Shown here: piece by piece, positions 16,981 through 25,748 of the stretch
Position numbering within the stretch: position 1 is the stretch's first letter
Layout: each line of letters opens with the position of its first letter
Assembly: GCF_026155325.1 (NCBI RefSeq)
Contig: NZ_JAPFPW010000006.1
Span: 1-64,000, forward strand
Length of the DNA stretch: 64,000 bases
Source of the DNA: Desulfobotulus pelophilus
Lineage (GTDB): Bacteria > Desulfobacterota > Desulfobacteria > Desulfobacterales > ASO4-4
Reading direction: 5' to 3'
Notes under the pieces: model-generated
Told to the model about the DNA's origin: nothing
The model's input: the letters and a program-made list of their open reading frames with translations, nothing else
Databases searched by the model: none
Program-made: the position numbers and the translations under genes

Positions 16981-17696
16981 AAGCCTTTCTTCTGGCAGCC
17001 GGGCTGGGCACGCGGCTGCAACCCCTGACCCACAGGATTCCCAAATGCCTGATTCCCATTCATGGTCGTCCTCTGCTGGGGATCTGGCTGGATCATCTGG
17101 CATCATGCGGTGTGAAAGAAGTCTGTATAAATACCCACTATCTGGCAGATCAGGTGGAAGCTTTTCTCAAAAAACAGGTTGAATCCGATCTTCTGGTTCA
17201 CAGCATACATGAATCACAACTTCTGGGAAGTGCGGGAACCCTTCTGGCCAACAGGGATTTTGTGCCACCTGGAGAAACCTTTCTGATTCTCTATGCCGAT
17301 AATCTGACAAATTACAGATTATCGGATCTGGTAACTGCCCATGAAGTGAACCGAACAAAAGGCGGGGTTCTGACCATGGCTCTTTTCAGGGCTGAGAATC
17401 CTGCTGCCTGCGGCATTGTTGATCTGGATATGGATGGCAGAATCACCGTTTTTGAGGAAAAACCGATCAACCCGGTTTCCAACCTTGCCAATGCGGGGAT
17501 ATACGCAGCAGATACGGAACTGTTTTCTCTGCTGGAAACCTGCTTTCCGGGCTGTTATCCTTATGACCTGGGTCGGCATCTGCTACCGGCCATTCCAAAC
17601 CGCCTTTTCGGCTTTCCCATGCAGGGTTACCTCCGGGATATCGGCACACCGGTTTCACTGGAAACAGCCTGCAGGGAGTGGCCCTATTTTGTGTAA
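16977..17696 (+). CDS. Sugar-1-phosphate nucleotidyltransferase, HddC-like
   Basis: Nucleotidyltransferase of 239 residues: the N-terminal signature LAAGLGTRLQPLT is followed by PKCLIPI, the metal-binding Asp sits in YADNL, and FEEKP is near residue 160. Such enzymes join a sugar 1-phosphate to NTP. The nearby SIS isomerase and GHMP kinase suggest heptose-1-phosphate guanylyltransferase (HddC), but mannose or glucose 1-phosphate are alternatives. Translation is coupled to the epimerase by an ATGA overlap, and 9 nt separate it from the SIS gene. Confidence 0.82.
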   Translation: MKAFLLAAGLGTRLQPLTHRIPKCLIPIHGRPLLGIWLDHLASCGVKEVCINTHYLADQVEAFLKKQVESDLLVHSIHESQLLGSAGTLLANRDFVPPGETFLILYADNLTNYRLSDLVTAHEVNRTKGGVLTMALFRAENPAACGIVDLDMDGRITVFEEKPINPVSNLANAGIYAADTELFSLLETCFPGCYPYDLGRHLLPAIPNRLFGFPMQGYLRDIGTPVSLETACREWPYFV

Positions 17697-17705
17697 AGGA
17701 GCTTT

Positions 17706-18284
17706 ATGAATTGTCAAGCTTTTGCTTCCCGCTATATTGAAGAATTTTATCAGGCCATGACAGCCATGGACAAGGTTCCCTTCGAATCCTTCTGTCAAGT
17801 CATGCTGAAAGCTTATGAAGAGGAAAAAACCATATTCGTTCTGGGCAATGGAGGCAGTGCGGCCACTGCCTCCCATGGAATGTGCGATATCAATAAAGGC
17901 GTCTGTCTGGAACTTGACAAAAAATTCCGGATGATTTCATTATGCGACAATATCCCTACCATAACCGCCATAGCCAATGATCTGGATTACAGTATGATCT
18001 TTGTGGAGCAGCTGAAAAACCTGCTTTCACCCGGAGACATCCTTCTTGCCATTTCAGGAAGCGGGAACTCGGAAAATATTATAAAAGCAGTTAGTTATGC
18101 CCACAAGTCTGGCAATACCGTTGTCGGCATTTCGGGTTTTGACGGCGGTCGTCTGGCAGAGAAAAGCCATATTCATATCCATATACCTGTTCATGATATG
18201 CAGAAGGTCGAAGATGGACAGATGATGGTGCTCCATATGCTGATGCAGTCTTTGCGGCAGATTCTGGGCCTTCGGCTGTGCTGA
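17706..18284 (+). CDS. SIS-domain phosphoheptose isomerase, GmhA-like
   Basis: A 192-residue SIS-fold protein: FVLGNGGSAATASH (about 44-57), AISGSGNSENI (about 115-125), and a GmhA-like C-terminus (VEDGQMMVLHMLMQSL). GmhA converts sedoheptulose 7-phosphate into D-glycero-D-manno-heptose 7-phosphate, the substrate of the kinase encoded three genes upstream. The SD AAAGGAG precedes the ATG. It is the last gene of the run; 257 bp with a dyad symmetry follow. Assignment rests on motifs and context. Confidence 0.82.
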   Translation: MNCQAFASRYIEEFYQAMTAMDKVPFESFCQVMLKAYEEEKTIFVLGNGGSAATASHGMCDINKGVCLELDKKFRMISLCDNIPTITAIANDLDYSMIFVEQLKNLLSPGDILLAISGSGNSENIIKAVSYAHKSGNTVVGISGFDGGRLAEKSHIHIHIPVHDMQKVEDGQMMVLHMLMQSLRQILGLRLC

Positions 18285-18327
18285 TAAAAATTATATTCGA
18301 CAGAAGGGGCAAAGGCCTGCTATGTGC

Positions 18328-18361
18328 TGCATGTCCGGCACCTGTCGCCCGTGGACATGCA
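18328..18361. repeat. 9-bp-arm stem-loop after the heptose gene cluster
   Basis: TGCATGTCC (18328-18336) and GGACATGCA (18353-18361) are perfect inverted repeats with a 16-nt loop, about 45 nt after the SIS gene stop. No T-run follows, so it is either a Rho-assisted terminator, an mRNA 3' stabiliser or a protein-binding site. Confidence 0.4.
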
Positions 18362-18475
18362 CAAAACGGGATCCAGCTCCGTTTGTGAATCCAAATGGGT
18401 TCACATGTCAAGCCGGTCATGGCTGATCTTTCTATGCCTTCTGCTTCCAGCAGGCGGCATTACGGGCATAAGCCC

Positions 18476-18504
18476 TTGACTTAGGACAATTTTCTTTCTA
18501 TGTA
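18476..18504 (+). promoter_or_regulatory. Candidate promoter of the HU gene
   Basis: TTGACT (18476-18481), a 17-bp spacer and TATGTA (18499-18504) lie about 38 bp before the HU start. The -35 is 5/6 and the -10 only 3/6. Confidence 0.4.
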
Positions 18505-18541
18505 CTTCGCTTGAATTCTATTCGCCGGTGAGGAGGCAAAA

Positions 18542-18841
18542 ATGAACAAACTGGAGCTGATTGCAACGCTCAAAAATGAAGCCGACATTTCCAAAGCGGA
18601 AGCTGCGGAAGTGGTTCAGATTTTTTTTGATTCCATGACAGAAGCCCTGGCGCGCGGAGAAAGGGTTGAAATCCGTGGGCTGTGCAGCTTTTTTATCAAA
18701 GAGTATAAAAGCTATACGGGCAGAAACCCCAAAACCGGTGAAAAGGTACTTATTCAACCCAAGAAACTCCCCTTTTTCAAATGCGGCAAAGAGCTTAAGG
18801 AAAGGGTTGACTATCCGGAAAAAGCGGAAAAAAGAGCATAA
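18542..18841 (+). CDS. HU/IHF-family DNA-binding protein
   Basis: A 99-residue nucleoid-type DNA-bending protein. The dimerisation helices (MNKLELIATL, then EAAEVVQIFFDSM) and the DNA-contacting arm with GRNPKTGEKV (residues ~60-70) are intact. Whether it is HU or an IHF subunit cannot be told from the sequence. The strong SD GAGGAGG lies 5 nt before the ATG, consistent with high expression. holB begins 6 nt after its stop, so the two form one transcript. Confidence 0.93.
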   Translation: MNKLELIATLKNEADISKAEAAEVVQIFFDSMTEALARGERVEIRGLCSFFIKEYKSYTGRNPKTGEKVLIQPKKLPFFKCGKELKERVDYPEKAEKRA

Positions 18842-18847
18842 AAAAGA

Positions 18848-19870
18848 ATGCTTGTGGATTCTGACTCCCAAACTGAATACGGTTTCCGATCTTTACAGGA
18901 GCAACCGTCTGTGGTGCGTACCCTGAAAGGTATGCTGGATGCAGATCGCCTGCCTCAGGGCCTTCTTTTTTCTGGAATGCCGGGCACAGGCAGGGACAGG
19001 GCTGCACGGACACTTATGATGCATGAAAACTGTGCCTCACCTTCTGTGCCCTGTGGTGCGTGCCGTTCCTGTACCCGAATTCGTAACGGTCAGCATCCCG
19101 ATTTTATCAGGGTGACGGCTACCAACGGTGTCGTTCGCGTCGACAGCATACGGAGTCTTCTTGAACGGCTGATCCGTAAGCCCCATGAAGCCCGAAGACG
19201 TCTGGTGGTGCTGGAACAGGCAGAATCCATGAACCTTGAGGCAGCCAATGCACTGCTCAAGGTACTGGAAGAACCCCCCGAAGCCACCTGCTTCATCCTG
19301 CTGAGCGAGGACCCCCACCGGCTTCCCGCAACGGTCCGGTCCCGCTGTCAGGAAATCCGCTTTCAGCCTCTGTCCCTGCACCATCTGACGGATACAGTTC
19401 ATGGTTCCGCACCGGATCGTGAAGCCGCTGAAGCAGCAGCTAAAATAGCCTGTGGGAATCTTGACCTGGCTTTTGCCTTGGCAAGAGAAAGCCATAAACG
19501 CCGCACTCTTGCCACAATCCTTGCAGCAGGCCTGCCCCTGGCACCGGGCACAGCTCTGACCCTTTCCGAATGGCTGGCACCGGACAGGGTCCATGCGGAA
19601 ACAGGTCTCAGCATTCTGGAAAGTCTTTTCAGGGATATCTGTCTTGCAGCCCTGGACCCTGACGTGCTATGCATTCATGGGTTTTCCTTGGATTGCCGAG
19701 AGGCCATCCTGGCCGCTGGGAAAAAAATTCTCCATGAAGAATCTCTGGCCATTATCCGTCGTATCCGTGAAGTCCGACGGGGCATGGCACAAAATATTCT
19801 GCCTAGGTTGGCGCTGGATGCGATTCTTCTGGATTTACAGTACCCTTCTCCCTGTGGATACACGGGTTAA
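18848..19870 (+). CDS. holB: DNA polymerase III delta' subunit
   Basis: Clamp-loader AAA+ subunit of 340 residues. An N-terminal ATPase-like domain has GMPGTGRDRAA (about 43-53) in which the Walker A lysine is Arg, as expected for the non-hydrolysing delta'. The zinc module CGACRSC follows, then MNLEAANALLKVLEEPP and the SRC sensor (VRSRCQEIRF). Family knowledge: delta' works with tau/gamma and delta to load the beta clamp. The start is 6 nt after HU; a strong intrinsic terminator follows the stop by 33 nt. Confidence 0.9.
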   Translation: MLVDSDSQTEYGFRSLQEQPSVVRTLKGMLDADRLPQGLLFSGMPGTGRDRAARTLMMHENCASPSVPCGACRSCTRIRNGQHPDFIRVTATNGVVRVDSIRSLLERLIRKPHEARRRLVVLEQAESMNLEAANALLKVLEEPPEATCFILLSEDPHRLPATVRSRCQEIRFQPLSLHHLTDTVHGSAPDREAAEAAAKIACGNLDLAFALARESHKRRTLATILAAGLPLAPGTALTLSEWLAPDRVHAETGLSILESLFRDICLAALDPDVLCIHGFSLDCREAILAAGKKILHEESLAIIRRIREVRRGMAQNILPRLALDAILLDLQYPSPCGYTG

Positions 19871-19902
19871 GGTCTCTGATCCATTTCATTTGATAGAAAG
19901 CC

Positions 19903-19948
19903 GACCGTCGGTATCCGTATCACTGCGACCGGCGGTCCGACTTTTTTT
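19903..19948 (+). terminator. Intrinsic terminator after holB, abutting the ricT ribosome-binding site
   Basis: The stem is GACCGTCGGT (19903-19912) with ACCGGCGGTC (19928-19937), ten pairs including one G-U, with a 15-nt loop, followed by CGAC and seven T (19942-19948). The ricT SD GGGAG begins at 19949, directly after the T-run. Read-through, attenuation or an internal promoter is needed for ricT from the upstream transcript. Confidence 0.7.
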
Positions 19949-19957
19949 GGGAGTATT

Positions 19958-20830
19958 ATGGTCCGAATTGCAGGTGTTCGCTTTAAATCCGCCGGTAAAA
20001 TTTATGATTTTAATGCCGGCGATCTGGAGCTTATTCTTGGAGATGCCGTTATTGTAGAAACGGAGCAGGGGCTGGGGTTTGCTACCCTTGCCACGGCTGT
20101 CCGCGAGTTGGAAAAACCGCGTACCGGTCCGCCTCTGAAGGCAATTTTGCGGCCTGCAGGATCGGAAGACTATCTTCGGGTGGAAGAAAACCAACGCATT
20201 GAAGAGGCGGCTTATCATTTCTGCAAACAGGAAGTGGAGAGCCTTGAGCTGTCCATGAATCTTTTTTCCGTCGAAAGTACCTTTGATGCATCCAAGCTGA
20301 CCTTTTTCTTTACGTCGGAAGGCAGGGTGGACTTTCGTCAGCTGGTCAAAAACCTGGTGCGTGAATTCCGAGTCCGTATCGAAATGAGACAGGTCGGCAT
20401 CCGCCATCAGGCAAAAATGTGCGGAGGAATCGGCCGGTGCGGTCGCCAGACCTGCTGCAGTGCTTTTATTGAAAAATTTGATCCCGTATCCATCCGAATG
20501 GCTAAGGAGCAGGGTTTATCCCTGAATCCGACAAAAATTTCCGGACTCTGTGGTCGCCTCATGTGTTGCCTTACCTATGAAAACAGCACCTACAAAGATC
20601 TGAAAAGTGGTGTCCCAAAAATTGGCAAGCTGGTCACCACCCCTCGGGGTAAAGGAAGAGTAACCCGTCACAATGTCATTGCGGGCCGCCTTTCCGTGCG
20701 TATGGAAGACGGAATTGAACTGGAATTTCCTGCAGATGAAGTAATTCTGCAGAATATCGTGACTCCGCCGTCCGGGGTAACGCCGTCGCCGGGACCGGCC
20801 AAGGAAGGCACGGAAGAGGATTCCATTTAA
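19958..20830 (+). CDS. ricT: PSP1/RicT-family regulatory iron-sulfur protein
   Basis: A 290-residue PSP1 C-terminal-domain protein (YaaT/RicT). In Bacillus, RicT works with RicA and RicF in an Fe-S complex that promotes RNase Y-dependent processing. The cysteine-rich core is clear: KMCGGIGRCGRQTCC (about residues 149-163) and GLCGRLMCC (about 197-205). The C-terminal tail is Pro/Gly-rich and probably disordered. It lies between holB and metG, the same order as in many Firmicutes and Desulfobacterota. The ATG at 19958 has GGGAG 5 nt upstream. Confidence 0.88.
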   Translation: MVRIAGVRFKSAGKIYDFNAGDLELILGDAVIVETEQGLGFATLATAVRELEKPRTGPPLKAILRPAGSEDYLRVEENQRIEEAAYHFCKQEVESLELSMNLFSVESTFDASKLTFFFTSEGRVDFRQLVKNLVREFRVRIEMRQVGIRHQAKMCGGIGRCGRQTCCSAFIEKFDPVSIRMAKEQGLSLNPTKISGLCGRLMCCLTYENSTYKDLKSGVPKIGKLVTTPRGKGRVTRHNVIAGRLSVRMEDGIELEFPADEVILQNIVTPPSGVTPSPGPAKEGTEEDSI

Positions 20831-20921
20831 AAAAACCGTATGCTGGCAGGCTGCACCTCTTTTGTTTCTTGAACAGACGATACTGTCGTATACCATTCAA
20901 AAGGCTTTCGGGAAAACTATC

Positions 20922-22838
20922 ATGTCCGATGTTTTTTATATTACAACGCCCATTTATTATGTGAACGCCCGCCCCCATCTGGGCCATGCCTACACCACCA
21001 TTGCAGCGGACGTATCTGCTAGATTTGCACGCATGCAGGGTAAGGACACCTACTTTCTTACGGGCACGGATGAACATGGGGACAAAATTGTCAAAGCAGC
21101 GGCAAAGGAAAATCAGAGTCCCCGTACCTATGCGGATGCAATCAGTTCCCTGTTCCGGAACCTGTGGCCGGAATTATCCATCACCAACGATCAGTTTATC
21201 CGGACAACGGATCCGGCTCACATCCGCGTTGTACAGCATTTGCTGCAGAAAATTTATGACTCGGGTGATATTTATTTCAGCGAATACGAAGGTCTCTACT
21301 GCTACGGATGCGAACGTTTTTACACGGAAAAAGAGCTGGTGGACGGAAAATGTCCGGATCATCTGACAGAACCGGAAAAAATCAGGGAAGCCAACTATTT
21401 CTTCCGCATGGGCCGTTACCAGCAGTGGCTGATTGATCACATTCACAATAACCCGGACTTCATACGCCCCGAACGCTACAAAAATGAAATTCTTTCCTTT
21501 CTCCGTGAGCCCCTTGAGGATCTCTGTATTTCCAGACCAACCTCCCGGCTTCAATGGGGCATTCCCCTGCCCTTTGATGATCGTTTTGTCACCTATGTAT
21601 GGTTTGATGCACTGACCAACTATGTATCCGCCCTCGGATATCCGGATGGAGAAGCCTTTCAGCGTCTTTGGCCGGGAGTTCAGCATATTGTGGCAAAAGA
21701 TATTATTAAACCCCACGGCATTTACTGGCCCACTATGCTGAAGGCAGCAGGAATACCAGTTTATCATCATCTGAACGTTCATGGATACTGGAATATTTCC
21801 GAAACAAAGATGTCCAAAAGTCTCGGTAATGTTGTGGATCCTCTTGATATGAAAAATCGCTACGGATCTGATGCATTCCGGTATTTTCTGATGCGTGAGA
21901 TGGTTTTCGGGCTGGATGCCTCTTTTTCCGAAGAAGCTGTCATTGGCAGGATCAATGCCGATCTTGCCAATGACATTGGCAATCTCTTCAGCCGTGTCAT
22001 TGCCATGACCCATAAATATTATAATGGAACAGTACCTTCACCCGATGGCGCAAAAACTGCCCTGATGGATTTCGGATTACAAGCTGGAGCGCTGGAAACC
22101 GTCACTTCCTTTGTGCACCATATGTCTGATTTTGCCTTCCACAAGGCATTGATGGCGGTCTGGTCTTTCATTGGGCAACTGAATAAATATATTGATGCCA
22201 CAGCTCCATGGGAGCTGCAGAAAAACGCCCAGGAAAAAGAACTGGCCACGGTGATCTATAATCTCCTTGAAGGCCTGAGGGTTGTAACGGGTCTTGTCGC
22301 TCCTGTCATGCCTGAAACATCCCGGCGCATGCAACAGCATCTGGCTCTTGAAAATTCGGATATTGATGCCATTGATACGCTCTGCCAGTGGGGGTTAGTA
22401 CACCCGGGGGCTGTCCTGCCCAAAGCGGTTCGTCTTTTTCCCCGTATTGACGTACCTTCCAAAGAAAACCACAAGGATGAAACGACTGTCCCCAAAGGGC
22501 TGAAAGGTTCCAAACCATCCGTATCGATAGAAGAAGTGGGGCGTCTTGACCTGCGGACCGGTATCATACTTGAAGCAGAAATTATTCCCAAATCAGACAG
22601 ACTCTTAAAGCTGAAAGTGGATCTGGGAGATGAAACCCGGCAAGTGGTTGCCGGTATTGCTCAGGACTATGAAGTGGGTGCCCTGCCTGGCCTTCAGGTT
22701 ATGCTGCTTGCCAACCTGAAGCCAGCCAAGCTGATGGGAGTTCGATCCGAAGGGATGATACTTGCAGCTAACAGTGATCAGGGTCTTTGTCTTGCAACCT
22801 TTGACCGCCCTGTGATGCCCGGCTCTGTGGTGAAGTAA
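20922..22838 (+). CDS. metG: Methionyl-tRNA synthetase
   Basis: Class I aminoacyl-tRNA synthetase of 638 residues. It has the HIGH-type motif HLGHAYT near residue 20, GTDEHG near 50, a zinc-like CYGC...CPDH knuckle around 127-147, and KMSKSLGN around 300. The last ~110 residues form the EMAP/Trbp111-like tRNA-binding OB domain (GRLDLRTGIILEAE...MGVRSEGMILAA), giving a dimeric enzyme. The ATG at 20922 starts the homologous sequence; the frame extends 20 codons upstream without SD support. It is co-directional with ricT, 91 nt upstream. Confidence 0.96.
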   Translation: MSDVFYITTPIYYVNARPHLGHAYTTIAADVSARFARMQGKDTYFLTGTDEHGDKIVKAAAKENQSPRTYADAISSLFRNLWPELSITNDQFIRTTDPAHIRVVQHLLQKIYDSGDIYFSEYEGLYCYGCERFYTEKELVDGKCPDHLTEPEKIREANYFFRMGRYQQWLIDHIHNNPDFIRPERYKNEILSFLREPLEDLCISRPTSRLQWGIPLPFDDRFVTYVWFDALTNYVSALGYPDGEAFQRLWPGVQHIVAKDIIKPHGIYWPTMLKAAGIPVYHHLNVHGYWNISETKMSKSLGNVVDPLDMKNRYGSDAFRYFLMREMVFGLDASFSEEAVIGRINADLANDIGNLFSRVIAMTHKYYNGTVPSPDGAKTALMDFGLQAGALETVTSFVHHMSDFAFHKALMAVWSFIGQLNKYIDATAPWELQKNAQEKELATVIYNLLEGLRVVTGLVAPVMPETSRRMQQHLALENSDIDAIDTLCQWGLVHPGAVLPKAVRLFPRIDVPSKENHKDETTVPKGLKGSKPSVSIEEVGRLDLRTGIILEAEIIPKSDRLLKLKVDLGDETRQVVAGIAQDYEVGALPGLQVMLLANLKPAKLMGVRSEGMILAANSDQGLCLATFDRPVMPGSVVK

Positions 22839-22923
22839 CTCTGGCCCTATCCACGAAAAAAACGTGCTCTGCCCTGTAATATTTTGAAGACTAACGGTCG
22901 TTTGGCAGCGAAAAGACGGGGCT

Positions 22924-22952
22924 GGGGAAAAAAGCTGTTTTTATCTTTCCCC
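22924..22952 (+). terminator. Weak hairpin after metG
   Basis: GGGGAAA (22924-22930) and TTTCCCC (22946-22952) form a 7-bp stem with a 15-nt loop, about 85 nt past the metG stop and 34 nt before the next start. No clean T-run follows, so termination is uncertain. Confidence 0.3.
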
Positions 22953-22986
22953 TGAGTGGGAAGGTTTTTCTAAGGGTTTTTTGTCT

Positions 22987-24357
22987 ATGTCTTCATATAA
23001 GCCGGAACCTTCATGGCGCAGGGAGCAGATCCGCAGGATCCGGGAGGACCGGCCATTGCACCTGAAGACTCCTGCTTTGCCCGGTATCCGGATCCTCGGA
23101 TATTTTCTTTCCCTTCTCCTTGTGACAGGGCTCTTATTCTATCTGGTCTCCTTTTTTACAAAAGACCGGGCCCCCTCCGTCCAGGATGCCAGAGAAGAGG
23201 AAACCGTCCGGCTGCCGGAACAACTTACGGATCATTTGATCCGACAGGCTTTGGAAGACATGCCGCACAGCGGTCTGCTTGCTTCTGACTTTCCTCTTCA
23301 CATTATGGGCCAACCTTTTACGGTTGAAACCACGCTGGATCTGGGCCTGCAGGCACGCCTGCAGCGCTTTGTGCTTCAAGCAGAAACGGCAGGCAGGGGG
23401 ATGCCCGAGCTGCTCGCTCTTGTGGTTATGGAGCCTGAAACGGGGAAAATCAGAGGCCTTGCAGGAACCAGGGGAGGTGCGCAGGGTGGGGATCCTTCCG
23501 TCCCTTTCACCGTACATCCTGCCGCCAGTATATTTAAGATTGTTGCCGCCGTAGCTGCCATGGAACTGCAAGGTCTGACACCGGACAGCCCCCTTTTTTT
23601 TAACGGAGACATGTATACCCTTTATAAGCGACAGATGAGCCAGCAGGAGCACCGTCATACCAACCGCATCAGTTTCAAGGATGCTTTTGCCCAGAGTGTC
23701 AACCCCGTATTCGGCAAGCTGGGCTATCATGATCTGAAAAAATCAGGCCTGCGTGAATACGCAACACGCTTCGGTTTCAGTGGTCCCGCCCCCAAAGGAA
23801 CCCTCCCCGTTCCGCAAAATCAAATACACCTCAGTGATACCCCATATAGCTGGGCAGAAATTGCATCGGGTTTTAACAGAAGAACCCTGATTTCTCCCTT
23901 GCATGGGGCTTCCATCGCGGCAGCCGTGGTATCTGATGGCCGCATGCCTCCACCTCACATAATCGAAAAAGTCATGGACGCGGATAACAGGATCCGCTAT
24001 CAAGGATACGGAGAGAGCGTGCAGCAGGCCATGAAAAAAGAAACGGCTGATGCCATGCGGGTGCTCATGAACCGCACCGTTTCTTCGGGAACATCCAGCC
24101 GGATTTTTCGGGGTCAGCAAAGAGACCGCATTTTGAAAAATCTTGAAATAGGTGGGAAAACCGGCTCCATTTCCAATCATAGCCGGGATATCCGTTATGA
24201 CTGGTTTGTGGGGTACGCTGTCCATCCCGATGGCCGCAAAATAGTGGTTTCCGTCATGGTGGGCCATGGTGCTTACATCGGAAGACGGGCGGGTGAATAC
24301 GCCAAGAGTATTTTTTCCTTCTGGTTCGACCCATCCCGTCTGCCTGCAGAATCATAA
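22987..24357 (+). CDS. Membrane-anchored penicillin-binding transpeptidase
   Basis: Peptidoglycan DD-transpeptidase of 456 residues with one N-terminal membrane anchor (about 37-57). The three penicillin-binding motifs are intact: SIFK (Ser181), SVN (237-239) and KTG (391-393). There is no glycosyltransferase domain, and the N-terminal periplasmic part is short, so it is a small monofunctional class B-like enzyme rather than a typical FtsI. The start ATG 22987 is preceded by AAGGG; a TTG two codons upstream is in frame. It precedes kdnA by 80 nt. Confidence 0.86.
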   Translation: MSSYKPEPSWRREQIRRIREDRPLHLKTPALPGIRILGYFLSLLLVTGLLFYLVSFFTKDRAPSVQDAREEETVRLPEQLTDHLIRQALEDMPHSGLLASDFPLHIMGQPFTVETTLDLGLQARLQRFVLQAETAGRGMPELLALVVMEPETGKIRGLAGTRGGAQGGDPSVPFTVHPAASIFKIVAAVAAMELQGLTPDSPLFFNGDMYTLYKRQMSQQEHRHTNRISFKDAFAQSVNPVFGKLGYHDLKKSGLREYATRFGFSGPAPKGTLPVPQNQIHLSDTPYSWAEIASGFNRRTLISPLHGASIAAAVVSDGRMPPPHIIEKVMDADNRIRYQGYGESVQQAMKKETADAMRVLMNRTVSSGTSSRIFRGQQRDRILKNLEIGGKTGSISNHSRDIRYDWFVGYAVHPDGRKIVVSVMVGHGAYIGRRAGEYAKSIFSFWFDPSRLPAES

Positions 24358-24437
24358 CCTTCCGGAGCCTGACACGTTTTTTACCGATTTCCCTTATTCC
24401 ACAACCTACTATTCTCTACTTCTTTCAGGAGAAAGCT

Positions 24438-25628
24438 ATGCCTGGCTTTGAAATTTTTGGTGAAGAGGAACGCAGCGAAGTACAGGAAGTCCTTGGTACC
24501 GGCGTTCTCATGCGTTACAATTTTGATGGACCCCGTAAAGGTATTTTCAAGGCAAAGGATTTTGAGGAAACTCTCGCCCGTCGCCTGGGTGCACGGCATG
24601 CCCATCTGGTTTCAAGTGGTACGGCAGCTCTTCAGGTAATGCTGGCCTCCTGCGGTGTGGGAGCCGGTGATGAAGTCATTGTCCCTTCTTTTACCTTTGT
24701 GGCCACCATAGAAGCCATTGTTGCGGCTGGAGCGGCTCCTGTTTTTGCTGATATTGATGAAACCCTTTGCCTTTGTCCCAAGGCCGCAGCCAAAGCTTTG
24801 ACTCCCCGTACGAAAGCCATTATGCCAGTTCATATGTGTGGTTCCATGGGCCGTATAGATGAACTGGAGATGCTCTGTAAAGAAAAAGGCCTGATGCTTC
24901 TGGAAGATGCCTGTCAGGCTCTCGGCGCCAGCTACAAAGGAAAGGCACTGGGACTGTTCGGCAGGATGGGGTGCTTTTCCTTTGACTATGTTAAGACCAT
25001 CACCTGCGGCGAGGGTGGAGGTATTATCACCGATGATGCAGATCTCTACTTCAAGGCACAGGCTTTTTCCGACCATGGACATGATCATATAGGACAGGAT
25101 CGTGGAGCGGAAGATCACCCCTTTATTGGCCTGAATTTTCGCATCAGCGAACTGAATGCCGCTGTGGGACTGGCTCAACTTCGTAAATTAGACAGGATTC
25201 TTACCACGCAGCGAACCAATAAGGCCATCCTGAAAGATGCTCTGGCCTCCATACCGGGCATTCGTTTCCGTGATCTTCCGGATCCTGCAGGTGACTCTGC
25301 TACCCACCTCAGTTTTTTTATGGAAACAGAAGATAAAGCCCGCGCCATGGCCAAAGCTTTACCCGCCCATGGGGTGGACGGCGTCTTTTACTGGTTCGAT
25401 AATAACTGGCACTACATAAGGCGATGGGACCACATTCGCAATATGACCAGTCTGGCTGGTCTGCCCCTTGGATTGCGTCATGATACACCGGACTACAGCG
25501 GACTGTACCTGCCGGTTTCCGATGCCATCATGGGCAGAACACTGTCCATGCAGATACGGCTCGGGTGGACAGACGCAGACATGGAAAAACGCATCAACGG
25601 AATTAAAAAAGCATTTGCATCGCTCTGA
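24438..25628 (+). CDS. kdnA: 8-amino-3,8-dideoxy-Kdo synthase (DegT-family aminotransferase)
   Basis: A 396-residue PLP aminotransferase of the DegT/DnrJ/EryC1 family. Visible are SSGTAALQ (phosphate cup, ~55-62), VPSFTFVATIEA, LLEDACQA and the PLP lysine in FDYVKTITCGEGG. The opening MPGFEIFGEEE and the pairing with a Kdo 8-oxidase-like gene match Shewanella KdnA, which transaminates 8-oxo-Kdo to 8-amino-3,8-dideoxy-Kdo for LPS. SD AGGAGAAAG precedes the ATG. It is 120 nt before kdnB. Assignment is from remembered similarity plus context. Confidence 0.85.
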   Translation: MPGFEIFGEEERSEVQEVLGTGVLMRYNFDGPRKGIFKAKDFEETLARRLGARHAHLVSSGTAALQVMLASCGVGAGDEVIVPSFTFVATIEAIVAAGAAPVFADIDETLCLCPKAAAKALTPRTKAIMPVHMCGSMGRIDELEMLCKEKGLMLLEDACQALGASYKGKALGLFGRMGCFSFDYVKTITCGEGGGIITDDADLYFKAQAFSDHGHDHIGQDRGAEDHPFIGLNFRISELNAAVGLAQLRKLDRILTTQRTNKAILKDALASIPGIRFRDLPDPAGDSATHLSFFMETEDKARAMAKALPAHGVDGVFYWFDNNWHYIRRWDHIRNMTSLAGLPLGLRHDTPDYSGLYLPVSDAIMGRTLSMQIRLGWTDADMEKRINGIKKAFASL

Positions 25629-25748
25629 TGCCACAGTGAGAATTCCATTCAATCCGTCGGGTATACGAAGAAATGAGGAGGTATCCGGCACGGGTTATTC
25701 TAATATTCTTATGGTTTGCTATGCTGGAATGATGAGAAAGGACACATC

